A stretch of 57,845 nt of DNA from Actinomycetota bacterium (GTDB lineage: Bacteria; Actinomycetota; AC-67): contig JBBDRM010000142.1 of the NCBI GenBank assembly GCA_040905475.1, positions 26,574 to 84,418 on the forward strand, given 5' to 3'. Of this stretch, positions 28,753 through 36,362 are shown one piece after another. The notes under the pieces are model-generated. The model saw only the letters and a list, made by a program, of their open reading frames with translations. It was not told the DNA's origin and did no database searches. The translations under genes and the position numbers were made by a program. The stretch's first letter is position 1; each line of letters opens with the position of its first letter.

Positions 28753-30532
28753 CCCCGAGGCCCGGCGCCAGCGACACGAGCAGCCACGCGTCGGCCGCGA
28801 CGAACCAGAGGACCGCCCCCGAGTAGAAGCCGGAGTCCTCTAGCACCATCGACGCGAGCGCCATGAGCGCGCCGGCGAGCACCGCGACCCGAGCCCGCAG
28901 CGGGCCTTGCTCGGTTCGAAGCCCCCACGCGATCAGCGCTGCGAGCGTCACGAGCAGGAGTGTCACGAAGATCCAGCCACCGGAGAAGTCGCGGATGAGC
29001 TCGACGTTGAGCCGCAGGCGGCCTTCGATGAGATCCCGGGCCGCAGCCCAGCCGTCGCTCGAGATCCGCCGGGCGGCGCGTCCGCCGTGCGAGACCGGGG
29101 AACCCGCGTCTGCCAGGAGTGCGAGGACGAACGCGCCGACCGCGAGCGCTCCCGAGGCCAGCAGTTGCCCCAAGCTCGCGCGACGTCGCACGAGCGCGGT
29201 GATCGCAACGGCCGCACCCAAGACGAAGGTGAGTACGCCCACGAAGTTCGCGCCGATCGCCGGCGCTCCCACGACGATCGCCGCGCCGAGGGCGACGACG
29301 GCGAGGACCCGCGCCGCGAGTCCTGCGAGCACACCCCATACGACCATGCCCGACGCGATGATCGCCGCCTGAACGTTCTGCGCTCCGAAGAACCGCCAGG
29401 AAACCAGGGGGTTCCCCCAGATCGACAACCCCGGCTCACTGCCGGGGTTGAGCGGCGCAATCGCGACGAGGACGGCGAAGCCGAAGGCCGAGCCGAACCC
29501 GACACGAGCCATCGTTCGGACGGGGTCACGCGGATCGATCGCCGCGCCGAGCAGGGCTCCGACGAAGATAGGTATCGCGCGCACCCCCCAGGCGGAGCTC
29601 GGGATGAACTCCGCGAGCACCCAGCCGGGGAGCACGAACACCGCTGCTTGCGCGAGACGCATCGCAAGCGTGGTGCGACTCAGCTTGCGCAGGAGCCATG
29701 CGAAGATCACGAGCAGCCCGCCCGTCCCAACGGCTGAGGCTGCGAGCCCGGGCGCGAACGAGTCGTCACGCTCGAGCCTGCTCGCGAGCGAATCGACTCG
29801 CTGCAGCGCATCCGGATCCGGCTCGCTCGTGAGCGGCTCTCCGATGAAGCCTTCTGGTATCGGCGAGACGCCGAGTCGATCGAGGATGGTTACGCCGAGG
29901 TCGTAAGGCGTCACGATGCCGGGCCGCCGCGTGATACCTCCCTTCAAGACGCCCGGCGGCGACGACCGTCCCCGCTCTAAGCAGGCTCTCTCGCAGATCC
30001 CGATGCGAACCGGGCTTCGGTCGCCGACGCCGAGCACGATGACCGGTCCATCCGTGATGCCGATGATCCTGTCCATCGTTGTCGCGCTGGAGAGCGAGTA
30101 GACCTCGAGCCTCCGGTCGCCCCCGAAGGAAGGGTTGAAACCGGGCTCGAACGCAGCTTCGATCGCCTCGATCACCTCCCGACGGCCTTCGAGCCCAGGG
30201 GGGAACACTTGCACCCTGTCCGAGCGCAGCGCCTGCGGAAGGCTCGGTGGCTGGTCATCTGCGTCGGGCTCCTGGCTCGGAGACCCGTAACCGACCTCAC
30301 GGATGAAACGAACCGGATCGCGGCTCGGCGGAAAGACGCCCAGCCCTACTTGGAATGGGCGCGATGCGAAAACGCTCAGCGCCTCGGTCTCGGGAAGGAC
30401 GACGAATGCCGCCCTCCTCGGCGCGGCATCCGGCGGGGTTTGAGCGCCGACTCCACGGACACTTCCGAGGACGCCGACCGCACTTGCTACAAGCAGCGCG
30501 ATCGCAGGGATCGCCGCGCGTTTGGAGGCCAT
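28652..30532 (-). CDS. Large multi-TM exported protein with phosphatase-like N-terminal domain, unknown function
   Basis: About 626 residues from the Met at 30532. A signal peptide (AIPAIALLVASAVGVLG) leads to a 230-residue extracytoplasmic domain that ends with VTPYDLGVTILDRLGVS, a pattern seen at the end of alkaline phosphatase/sulfatase-like folds. The metal-binding residues of active sulfatases are not evident. Roughly ten TM segments follow from about residue 270. The last 33 codons overlap the DedA gene in the convergent direction. I do not recognise a named family. Confidence 0.7.
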   Translation of the reverse strand: MASKRAAIPAIALLVASAVGVLGSVRGVGAQTPPDAAPRRAAFVVLPETEALSVFASRPFQVGLGVFPPSRDPVRFIREVGYGSPSQEPDADDQPPSLPQALRSDRVQVFPPGLEGRREVIEAIEAAFEPGFNPSFGGDRRLEVYSLSSATTMDRIIGITDGPVIVLGVGDRSPVRIGICERACLERGRSSPPGVLKGGITRRPGIVTPYDLGVTILDRLGVSPIPEGFIGEPLTSEPDPDALQRVDSLASRLERDDSFAPGLAASAVGTGGLLVIFAWLLRKLSRTTLAMRLAQAAVFVLPGWVLAEFIPSSAWGVRAIPIFVGALLGAAIDPRDPVRTMARVGFGSAFGFAVLVAIAPLNPGSEPGLSIWGNPLVSWRFFGAQNVQAAIIASGMVVWGVLAGLAARVLAVVALGAAIVVGAPAIGANFVGVLTFVLGAAVAITALVRRRASLGQLLASGALAVGAFVLALLADAGSPVSHGGRAARRISSDGWAAARDLIEGRLRLNVELIRDFSGGWIFVTLLLVTLAALIAWGLRTEQGPLRARVAVLAGALMALASMVLEDSGFYSGAVLWFVAADAWLLVSLAPGLGVIPPVGDVPLAGVGSDTRPPQPGSARRSRSSPD

Positions 30533-30587
30533 CCGACCCACGATACGCGGAGCGGGCTCGGGCGCTGGGGACGTTCGGGCGGAGCGC

Positions 30588-31133
30588 TCAGGCCAGGCCG
30601 ATGTCGGCCGCGACCAGCTGCAGGCCTTCGATGCCGAGCCCGATGAAGGTGTCCATCTCCAATCCGAGCTCGGTACACGCGGCGATCTCCTCGCGGTTCA
30701 CGCCCGGCGCGAAGGAAGACTCCTTATATTTCTTCTTCACGCTGGACACCTTCATCCCCACCGCCTTCTCGGGCCGGACCAGCGCCGCGGCAACGAGCAA
30801 CCCGGCGACGGCGTCCGCGGCGACCACAGCCTGCGACATGAGGTCGGTCCGATACTCGGCGTGCGCGTGGGCCAGGACGGCGTTGACGACGGCGGCGTCG
30901 ACGTCGCGCTCGCGGAGCCACGACGCAGCCAGGTTGGCGTGGCGCTCGGGATCGTCGGCCGTAACGTCCTGGTCGAGGTCGTGGAAGAGCCCTGTCAGCG
31001 CCCACCGGTGCTCGCCCTCGCCGAAGTGCTGAGCGAGCCGGCGCATCACTCCTTCGACGGAGATCAAGTGCCGGGCGGTGATGTCTTTGGTGGTCTTCTC
31101 TTGCACCAGCGCACGAGCCTCCTGGATGTCCAT
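30588..31133 (-). CDS. HD-domain phosphohydrolase
   Basis: A 181-residue protein with the HD-superfamily metal motif (WALTGLFHDLDQD, about residues 44-56), an upstream His and downstream His/Asp segments (ERHANLAASWL, HAHAEYRTD). Members hydrolyse nucleotides or related phosphates; the substrate is unknown. The ATG at 31133 starts a few bases after the YjbQ stop (31136-31138), so the two are probably in one operon. Confidence 0.87.
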   Translation of the reverse strand: MDIQEARALVQEKTTKDITARHLISVEGVMRRLAQHFGEGEHRWALTGLFHDLDQDVTADDPERHANLAASWLRERDVDAAVVNAVLAHAHAEYRTDLMSQAVVAADAVAGLLVAAALVRPEKAVGMKVSSVKKKYKESSFAPGVNREEIAACTELGLEMDTFIGLGIEGLQLVAADIGLA

Positions 31134-31135
31134 CG

Positions 31136-31549
31136 TTACTCCCCGATCACCTTGACCACGACACGCTTCCGCCGCCGGCCGTCGAACTCCGCGTAGAAAA
31201 CCTGCTGCCAAGGGCCGAGGTCGAGCGCTCCTTTGGTGATCGGGAGAACGACCTGGAAGCCGGTCAGCATGTTCTTGAGATGCGCGTCGCCGTTGGTCTC
31301 GCCGGTCTCGTGGTGCCGGTAGTCGGCGCCCTCGGGCGCGATCCGCTCCAGCATGTCGGTCAGGTCGGACCGGAAGCCCGGCTCGTCGTCGTTGACGTAG
31401 ACGCCGGCGGTGATATGCATGGCGGAGACGAGACAGAGTCCTTCTTTCACGGCGCTCTTGGAGACGGCCTCGGCGACCTGGTCGGTGATGTTCAGATACT
31501 CGCGGGTTTCCTTGGTGTTGAACGTGAGGTATTCGGAATGGGATCTCAT
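31136..31549 (-). CDS. yjbQ: YjbQ/UPF0047 family protein (secondary thiamine-phosphate synthase-like)
   Basis: A 137-residue protein with [32 protein letters not shown] and [14 protein letters not shown], the YjbQ signature. The E. coli member has weak thiamine-phosphate synthase activity; the real role is unclear. I chose the ATG at 31549 because GGAGGTG lies right before it; longer starts add low-complexity residues. Confidence 0.93.
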   Translation of the reverse strand: MRSHSEYLTFNTKETREYLNITDQVAEAVSKSAVKEGLCLVSAMHITAGVYVNDDEPGFRSDLTDMLERIAPEGADYRHHETGETNGDAHLKNMLTGFQVVLPITKGALDLGPWQQVFYAEFDGRRRKRVVVKVIGE

Positions 31550-31659
31550 GGGGAACACACCTCCTGTTTCCGGCGGCCGATGATAAGCGATTGGCCTCCC
31601 CGTCCGACGGGCCGCATCATGCAGGCTCGATGAAGACGATCGTCGGCCCAGCCGCATAG

Positions 31660-33939
31660 ATGCCGAACGTCGGTCGCACGTTCAAGCGATTCCTGTTCGG
31701 CCGTCCCCTCGCCAGCGATCAGGCCGGCCACCAGCTCCTCCCCAAGCTGGTTGCCTTGCCGGTTTTCGCGTCGGACGCGCTGTCCTCGAACGCGTACGCC
31801 ACCGAGGAGATCATGCACGTGCTGATCCTGGCGGGGCCGATGGCCCTCGGCTGGTCGCTTCCCATCGCCCTGGCGGTGTCCGGTCTCATGCTCATCGTCG
31901 TGACGTCCTATCGCCAGACCGTCCGCGCCTACCCGCGCGGCGGCGGCTCCTACATCGTGACCAAAGACAACGTGGGCACGATCCCAAGCCTCGTCGCCGC
32001 CGCGTCCATCCAGCTCGCTTACGTGCTTACGGCGGCCGTGTCCATGGCCGCCGGCGCTTTCGCCGTCGCCTCGCTCGTCGAGCCGCTGAACGACCACCGC
32101 GTCGCCATGGCGTTGACGTTCCTCGCGGTGATCATGCTCATGAACCTGCGAGGAGCGAAGGAGTCGGGGACGCTGTTCGCGGCGCCGACCTATGCGTTCA
32201 TCACTTCGATCTTCGTCATGATCGGGATCGGCGTCTTTCGCTGCACGGTCGGGACGTGCCCGCGCGTCGCCGTCACCGGCGAGCACGCCGCAACGACACA
32301 GGCCGTCGGGCTTTTCCTGATCCTGAAGGCTTTCTCGTCCGGTGCCACCGCGCTCACGGGGGTCGAGGCGATCGCCGACGGCGTCGCCGCGTTCCGTGGA
32401 CGGAAGCCTTCGGAGCAGGCGGCGAATGCGGCCGCCACCCTTGCCATCCTCGCGGTGCTTTCTATCTCGATGTTCATCGGCATCACGTTCCTCGCCAACC
32501 AGATGCACGCGCGCCCGACCGGCGAGAAGTCCGTCGTGGCACAGGTCGCGAACGCAACCTTCGGCGGTGGCATCGGATTCGGCGCCGTTCAGATCACCAC
32601 CGCGTTGATCCTCATCCTTGCGGCGAACACCGCGTACCAGGACTTCCCGAGGCTATCTTCGATCCTGGCTCGAGACCGGTTCATGCCGAGGCAGTTCATC
32701 AACCGCGGCGACCGGCTGGTGTTCTCGAACGGGATCCTCATGCTTTCCGCGCTGGCCGCACTCCTGATCGTCATCTACGACGCCGACGTGACCCGGCTGA
32801 TCCCGCTTTACGTGGGGGGCGTCTTCGTGACGTTCACGCTCTCCCAGACCGGGATGGTGCTTCGCTGGCGGCGACTGCGGCCACCGGGATGGCGACGGCA
32901 GGCGGCGATGAACGCAGCCGGCGCGATCACGACCGGCATCGTCTGCATCGTGGTGATCTCTACCAAATTCACACAGGGCGCCTGGATCATGGTCGTCGTC
33001 GTCCCGCTGATCGTCATGCTCTTCCGCGGGATCAACCGCCACTACGCCTCCGTCGCGACCCAGCTACGTGCGGACGAGGTTCGGCTGCCGATGCCCACCG
33101 GCACACGCGCGGTCGTGCTCATCGGCGTGGTGGACGAGGCCGCGATGCGCGCGCTCGGCTACGCGCGCGCCCTGCGTCCGCTCGAGGTGCGAGCGCTCGT
33201 CGTCGCCGACTCATCGTCCGCCGCCGACGCCGCGAGAACGGAATGGGTCGCGCGGAGGCTCACCGTGCCCCTCGACGTGGTCGAGGACGACGACGACCAG
33301 ATCGAGGCGATCCGCCGGCACATCCGCGAGATCCGCCGAGGTGAAGATGAGTTCGTGACGCTCGTCATCCCCGAACGGCTCCATCTTCGCCGGTTCGGCC
33401 GTCTGCTTCGGCAGCGCCGCGAGCTCATGCTCAAGGCCGCCATGCTGTTCGAGCCGATGGTGGTCGTCACCGACGTGCCGAGCATCATCGAGGACAACGC
33501 TTCGTCGGCCGCGATCTCGGGTCCGATCGCACCGACTCGCAACGTGGCCATCGTGCTGGTCTCGGCCGTGCACAACGCGACGCTACGAGCCATCTCGTAC
33601 GCAAAGGCGATCCGACCGACCGAGCTACGAGCCGTCACGTTCAACGTCGAGGAGGAAGAGACCGAGAAGATGATGCGTGCTTGGGGCCAGGCGGCCGTCG
33701 ACATCCCGCTCGAGGTCGTCGATTCTCCCTATCGCGAAGTGACCGAGCCGCTCGTGAGGATGATCCGGCAGATCCGGGCTGCCGGCCCGGACACGGTCGT
33801 CACCGTCATCGTGCCCGAGTTCGTCGTGTCGAAGTGGTATCACCAGTTCTTGCACAATCAGACGGCGTTGTCGATCAAGCGCGTGATGCTCTTCGAGCCC
33901 GGCGTCGTGGTGACGAGCGTGCCGTATCACCTCATGTGA
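31660..33939 (+). CDS. kimA: KimA-family K+ permease, paralogue 1, with duplicated cytosolic domain
   Basis: An APC-superfamily permease of 759 residues that matches Bacillus KimA, a K+/H+ symporter inhibited by c-di-AMP. Shared motifs are [15 protein letters not shown] (Asp39 and Tyr46 equal KimA Asp36 and Tyr43), [45 protein letters not shown] and the terminal WYHQFLHNQ. About 12 TMs end near residue 465. Then come two tandem USP-like domains (about 481-610 and 627-759), where KimA has one. The KimA Asp117 position is Ala120. No ribosome binding site is evident and TAG immediately precedes the ATG, so the start is fixed and may be leaderless. It ends by overlapping kdpE by 8 bases. Confidence 0.9.
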   Translation: MPNVGRTFKRFLFGRPLASDQAGHQLLPKLVALPVFASDALSSNAYATEEIMHVLILAGPMALGWSLPIALAVSGLMLIVVTSYRQTVRAYPRGGGSYIVTKDNVGTIPSLVAAASIQLAYVLTAAVSMAAGAFAVASLVEPLNDHRVAMALTFLAVIMLMNLRGAKESGTLFAAPTYAFITSIFVMIGIGVFRCTVGTCPRVAVTGEHAATTQAVGLFLILKAFSSGATALTGVEAIADGVAAFRGRKPSEQAANAAATLAILAVLSISMFIGITFLANQMHARPTGEKSVVAQVANATFGGGIGFGAVQITTALILILAANTAYQDFPRLSSILARDRFMPRQFINRGDRLVFSNGILMLSALAALLIVIYDADVTRLIPLYVGGVFVTFTLSQTGMVLRWRRLRPPGWRRQAAMNAAGAITTGIVCIVVISTKFTQGAWIMVVVVPLIVMLFRGINRHYASVATQLRADEVRLPMPTGTRAVVLIGVVDEAAMRALGYARALRPLEVRALVVADSSSAADAARTEWVARRLTVPLDVVEDDDDQIEAIRRHIREIRRGEDEFVTLVIPERLHLRRFGRLLRQRRELMLKAAMLFEPMVVVTDVPSIIEDNASSAAISGPIAPTRNVAIVLVSAVHNATLRAISYAKAIRPTELRAVTFNVEEEETEKMMRAWGQAAVDIPLEVVDSPYREVTEPLVRMIRQIRAAGPDTVVTVIVPEFVVSKWYHQFLHNQTALSIKRVMLFEPGVVVTSVPYHLM

Positions 33940-34621
33940 CGGACTCTTCGGCCCAGCGATAGCCGAGACCGGGCTCGGTGAGGATCCAGCGAGGCCGCGA
34001 CGGCTCATCCTCGAGCTTCCTCCGGAGCTGGGCGACGTAGACCCGGACGTAGTGGCTCTCCCCCCCGTAGGCCCCGCCCCACACCTTCGACAAGAGCCAT
34101 CGGTGGGTGAGCAGCTTCCCCGGATTCCTGACGAGCGCCTCGAGCAGGTCGTACTCGGTCGGCGTCAGGTGCAGCGCCTCGCCGTCCTTGCGGACGAGCC
34201 GCTTGGCCAGGTCGATGTCGATCGAGCCGAAGGTCAGGGTCGCGGGCCCCGGGCTTGCCTCGGGGATGCGGCGGAGCGCCGCTCGGATCCGCGCGAGCAG
34301 CTCGTCCATCCCGAACGGCTTGGTGAGGTAGTCGTCGGCCCCGGCGTCGAGCGCGGCAACCTTGTCGTCCTGCGCGTCGCGTACCGACAGGACGATGATC
34401 GGCACCTGCGACCAGCCGCGGAGCCGTCGCGTCACCTCGACGCCGTCGATGCCGGGAAGACCCAGGTCCAGCACGATCACGTCGGCGGGGTTCGAGGCAT
34501 GACGCTCCAGCGCGGTCTCGCCGTTGCCGGCCGTGTCGACGTCGTAGCCCCGCGCGGAGAGCGCCACGCGCAAGGCCCGGGCGATCTGCGGCTCGTCGTC
34601 GACGACCAGCACCCGCGTCAC
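33932..34621 (-). CDS. kdpE: KdpE-like response regulator
   Basis: A 229-residue OmpR/KdpE-type regulator. The receiver domain has VLVVDDEPQIARAL, the phosphorylation Asp in VIVLDLGLPG (about residue 52) and the Lys in DDYLTKPF. The C-terminal winged helix (LTPTEYDLLEALVRNPGKLL) resembles KdpE closely. The GTG at 34621 overlaps the sensor stop as GTGA. Its 3' end overlaps the kimA paralogue 1 stop, convergent. The probable targets are the flanking K+ permease genes. Confidence 0.88.
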   Translation of the reverse strand: MTRVLVVDDEPQIARALRVALSARGYDVDTAGNGETALERHASNPADVIVLDLGLPGIDGVEVTRRLRGWSQVPIIVLSVRDAQDDKVAALDAGADDYLTKPFGMDELLARIRAALRRIPEASPGPATLTFGSIDIDLAKRLVRKDGEALHLTPTEYDLLEALVRNPGKLLTHRWLLSKVWGGAYGGESHYVRVYVAQLRRKLEDEPSRPRWILTEPGLGYRWAEESVT

Positions 34622-36042
34622 GTCGGCGTCCCCCCTGCGGCCGGGAGGCGGATCGCCACGGTCGCTCCGCCCCCTGGCGCTCCTTCGATCCAGATCTCCC
34701 CTCCGTTCGCCCGCACGAGCGCGCGTGCGACCGCGAGCCCGAGTCCCGTTCCGGCGGCCCGGCCGTCGCCGGCACGATAGAACTCGTCGAAGACCTTGTC
34801 CCTCGACTCGGGTTCGATGCCGGGACCTCGATCGCTGATCCGCACCTCGACCGAGCCATGCCATCGAGACGCGGTGACTTTGATCTCGGAACGCGCCGGG
34901 GCGAACTTCGTCGCGTTCTCCACGACGTTACGCAAGACCTGACCTACTTGGATGGGATCGACTTCCAGGGGCGGCACGTCCGGCCGCACGCTGATCGAGA
35001 GCGGGCGATCCGCCAGCGTCGAGCGCAACCCCGCCAGTACGTCCTCGAGTATCTCATCGAGGGAAACCACAACGCGCTCGGGCGCGAGAGCGCCCGAGCG
35101 GATCCGCGTGAGGTCGAGAAGGTTCGCAACCAGCCGCTCGAGCCGCTCCGTCTCCTCGAGCGCGGTGTTCAGGAGCTCGGTCGCATCCTCCGACGCCAAC
35201 GGCACCACGGGCCCGGATCCTCGCCCCGGGATCAGGGCGGTCACCGCAGCCTTTATCGAAGCGAGCGGCGTCCGGAAGTCGTGACTCACCGCGGAAAGGA
35301 TCGCTCGTCTGAGGCGGTTCGTCTCGATGCTCAGTCGTGCCTCGCGAGCCTCTCGCTCGAGGTCTCGCCGCTCGATCGCGGCGGCCGTCTGCCGGGCGAA
35401 GATCGCCGCGACACGATGCTCCGCCTCGCCGAGGGGCGATGAGCCCGGCTCGAGGAGCAACATGCCGAGCTCGCCGCGAGCGGCGGAAAGCGGGATCCGA
35501 ACTACGGCTCCGCCGCCCGACTCGCCGTCGGCGACCACCGTCGCGCCGTCCGCTCCGGCTACGTGCACCTCGCATCGTGCGAGTCCCAGCAGCCGCCGCA
35601 ACGCCGATGCGAGATCCGCCAGCGCCTCGTCGAGGTCGCCTTCGCCGAGCATGCGACTCGAGATCGCGTAAAGGCTGCGAGACTCCAGCTCACGGCGCTC
35701 GGCCCTCAAGCGCTGACTCCGCTCGAGCGCGACCAAGCCGCTCACGACGATCCCGACCGAGATGAACACGGCGAGCGCGATCAGGTCGTCGGTCTTGGCC
35801 ACCGAGAACGTCCTGCGGGGTGGGGTGAAGAAGAAGTTCAGGCCGAGGAAGCTGAGCACGGAGGCGACGATGCCGGGAACGAGCCCGGCGATGGCGGCCA
35901 CACCGAGTACCGCGAGGATGTAGGCGAGCGCCGCCGCGGTCGTGCGCTCCGCCCCGATCGCCAGCCCGAGTCCGGTAGCTGCCGCGGGCCCGAGCAGTGC
36001 GGCGGCGGCTCGCGCCGCGGAACCGGGATCGTAGCGCTTCAC
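34618..36042 (-). CDS. kdpD: KdpD-like sensor histidine kinase lacking the N-terminal KdpD domain
   Basis: A 474-residue kinase with the four-TM DUF4118 domain of KdpD (ALAYILAVLGVAAIAGLV ... GLNFFFTPPRRTFSV), a GAF-like segment (about 155-250), HisKA with SHDFRTPLASIKAAV and a HATPase (NVVENATKF, DRGPGIEP, GTGLGLAVARALV). The roughly 350-residue KdpD sensor and USP region before the TMs is missing. The GTG at 36042 is the only reasonable start after the preceding basic stretch. It precedes kdpE with a four-base overlap. It is divergent from the second kimA unit. Confidence 0.88.
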   Translation of the reverse strand: MKRYDPGSAARAAAALLGPAAATGLGLAIGAERTTAAALAYILAVLGVAAIAGLVPGIVASVLSFLGLNFFFTPPRRTFSVAKTDDLIALAVFISVGIVVSGLVALERSQRLRAERRELESRSLYAISSRMLGEGDLDEALADLASALRRLLGLARCEVHVAGADGATVVADGESGGGAVVRIPLSAARGELGMLLLEPGSSPLGEAEHRVAAIFARQTAAAIERRDLEREAREARLSIETNRLRRAILSAVSHDFRTPLASIKAAVTALIPGRGSGPVVPLASEDATELLNTALEETERLERLVANLLDLTRIRSGALAPERVVVSLDEILEDVLAGLRSTLADRPLSISVRPDVPPLEVDPIQVGQVLRNVVENATKFAPARSEIKVTASRWHGSVEVRISDRGPGIEPESRDKVFDEFYRAGDGRAAGTGLGLAVARALVRANGGEIWIEGAPGGGATVAIRLPAAGGTPT

Positions 36043-36188
36043 ACCTACAGGATGGGGTCGTCCTGTGGACGAAACAAGCGGAGCCCCGGCCCGGCGCCGA
36101 GGATTGACGATTTCTTTACACCCCTGCCCGGTTTCCTGACGGGTCGTTGACGGTCCTCGTCCGATGCTGTCATCGGAAGGAGGCCGCG

Positions 36189-36362
36189 ATGGCCGAGTTG
36201 GACAAGATAGTCGCAGCGGCGTTCCTCGCCGGAACGGCCGGCGTTGTTCTGGTGCGCGCACTGCGTGCCTGGACGCGATTCCGGCTCCAGGAACGCACCC
36301 TCCGGATCCTCACGAAGGGTTTGACCGAGCTGGAACGCCCGCGCGAGCGGCCTCGTACATGA
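36189..36362 (+). CDS. Small one-TM protein coupled to kimA paralogue 2
   Basis: A 57-residue protein: a short N-terminus, one hydrophobic segment (IVAAAFLAGTAGVVLV) and a basic, helical C-terminus (RTLRILTKGLTELERPRER). A strong AAGGAGG lies 6 bases upstream of the ATG. Its TGA overlaps the kimA paralogue 2 ATG as ATGA (36359-36362), so the two are translationally coupled. By analogy with KdpF it could be an accessory peptide of the transporter; this is inference. Confidence 0.65.
   Translation: MAELDKIVAAAFLAGTAGVVLVRALRAWTRFRLQERTLRILTKGLTELERPRERPRT

Noticed and set aside
31550-31659. c-di-AMP (ydaO-type) riboswitch before kimA paralogue 1
   Set aside because: Only 110 bases separate it from the divergent gene, no conserved motifs were seen, and no ribosome binding site or leader structure could be supported.
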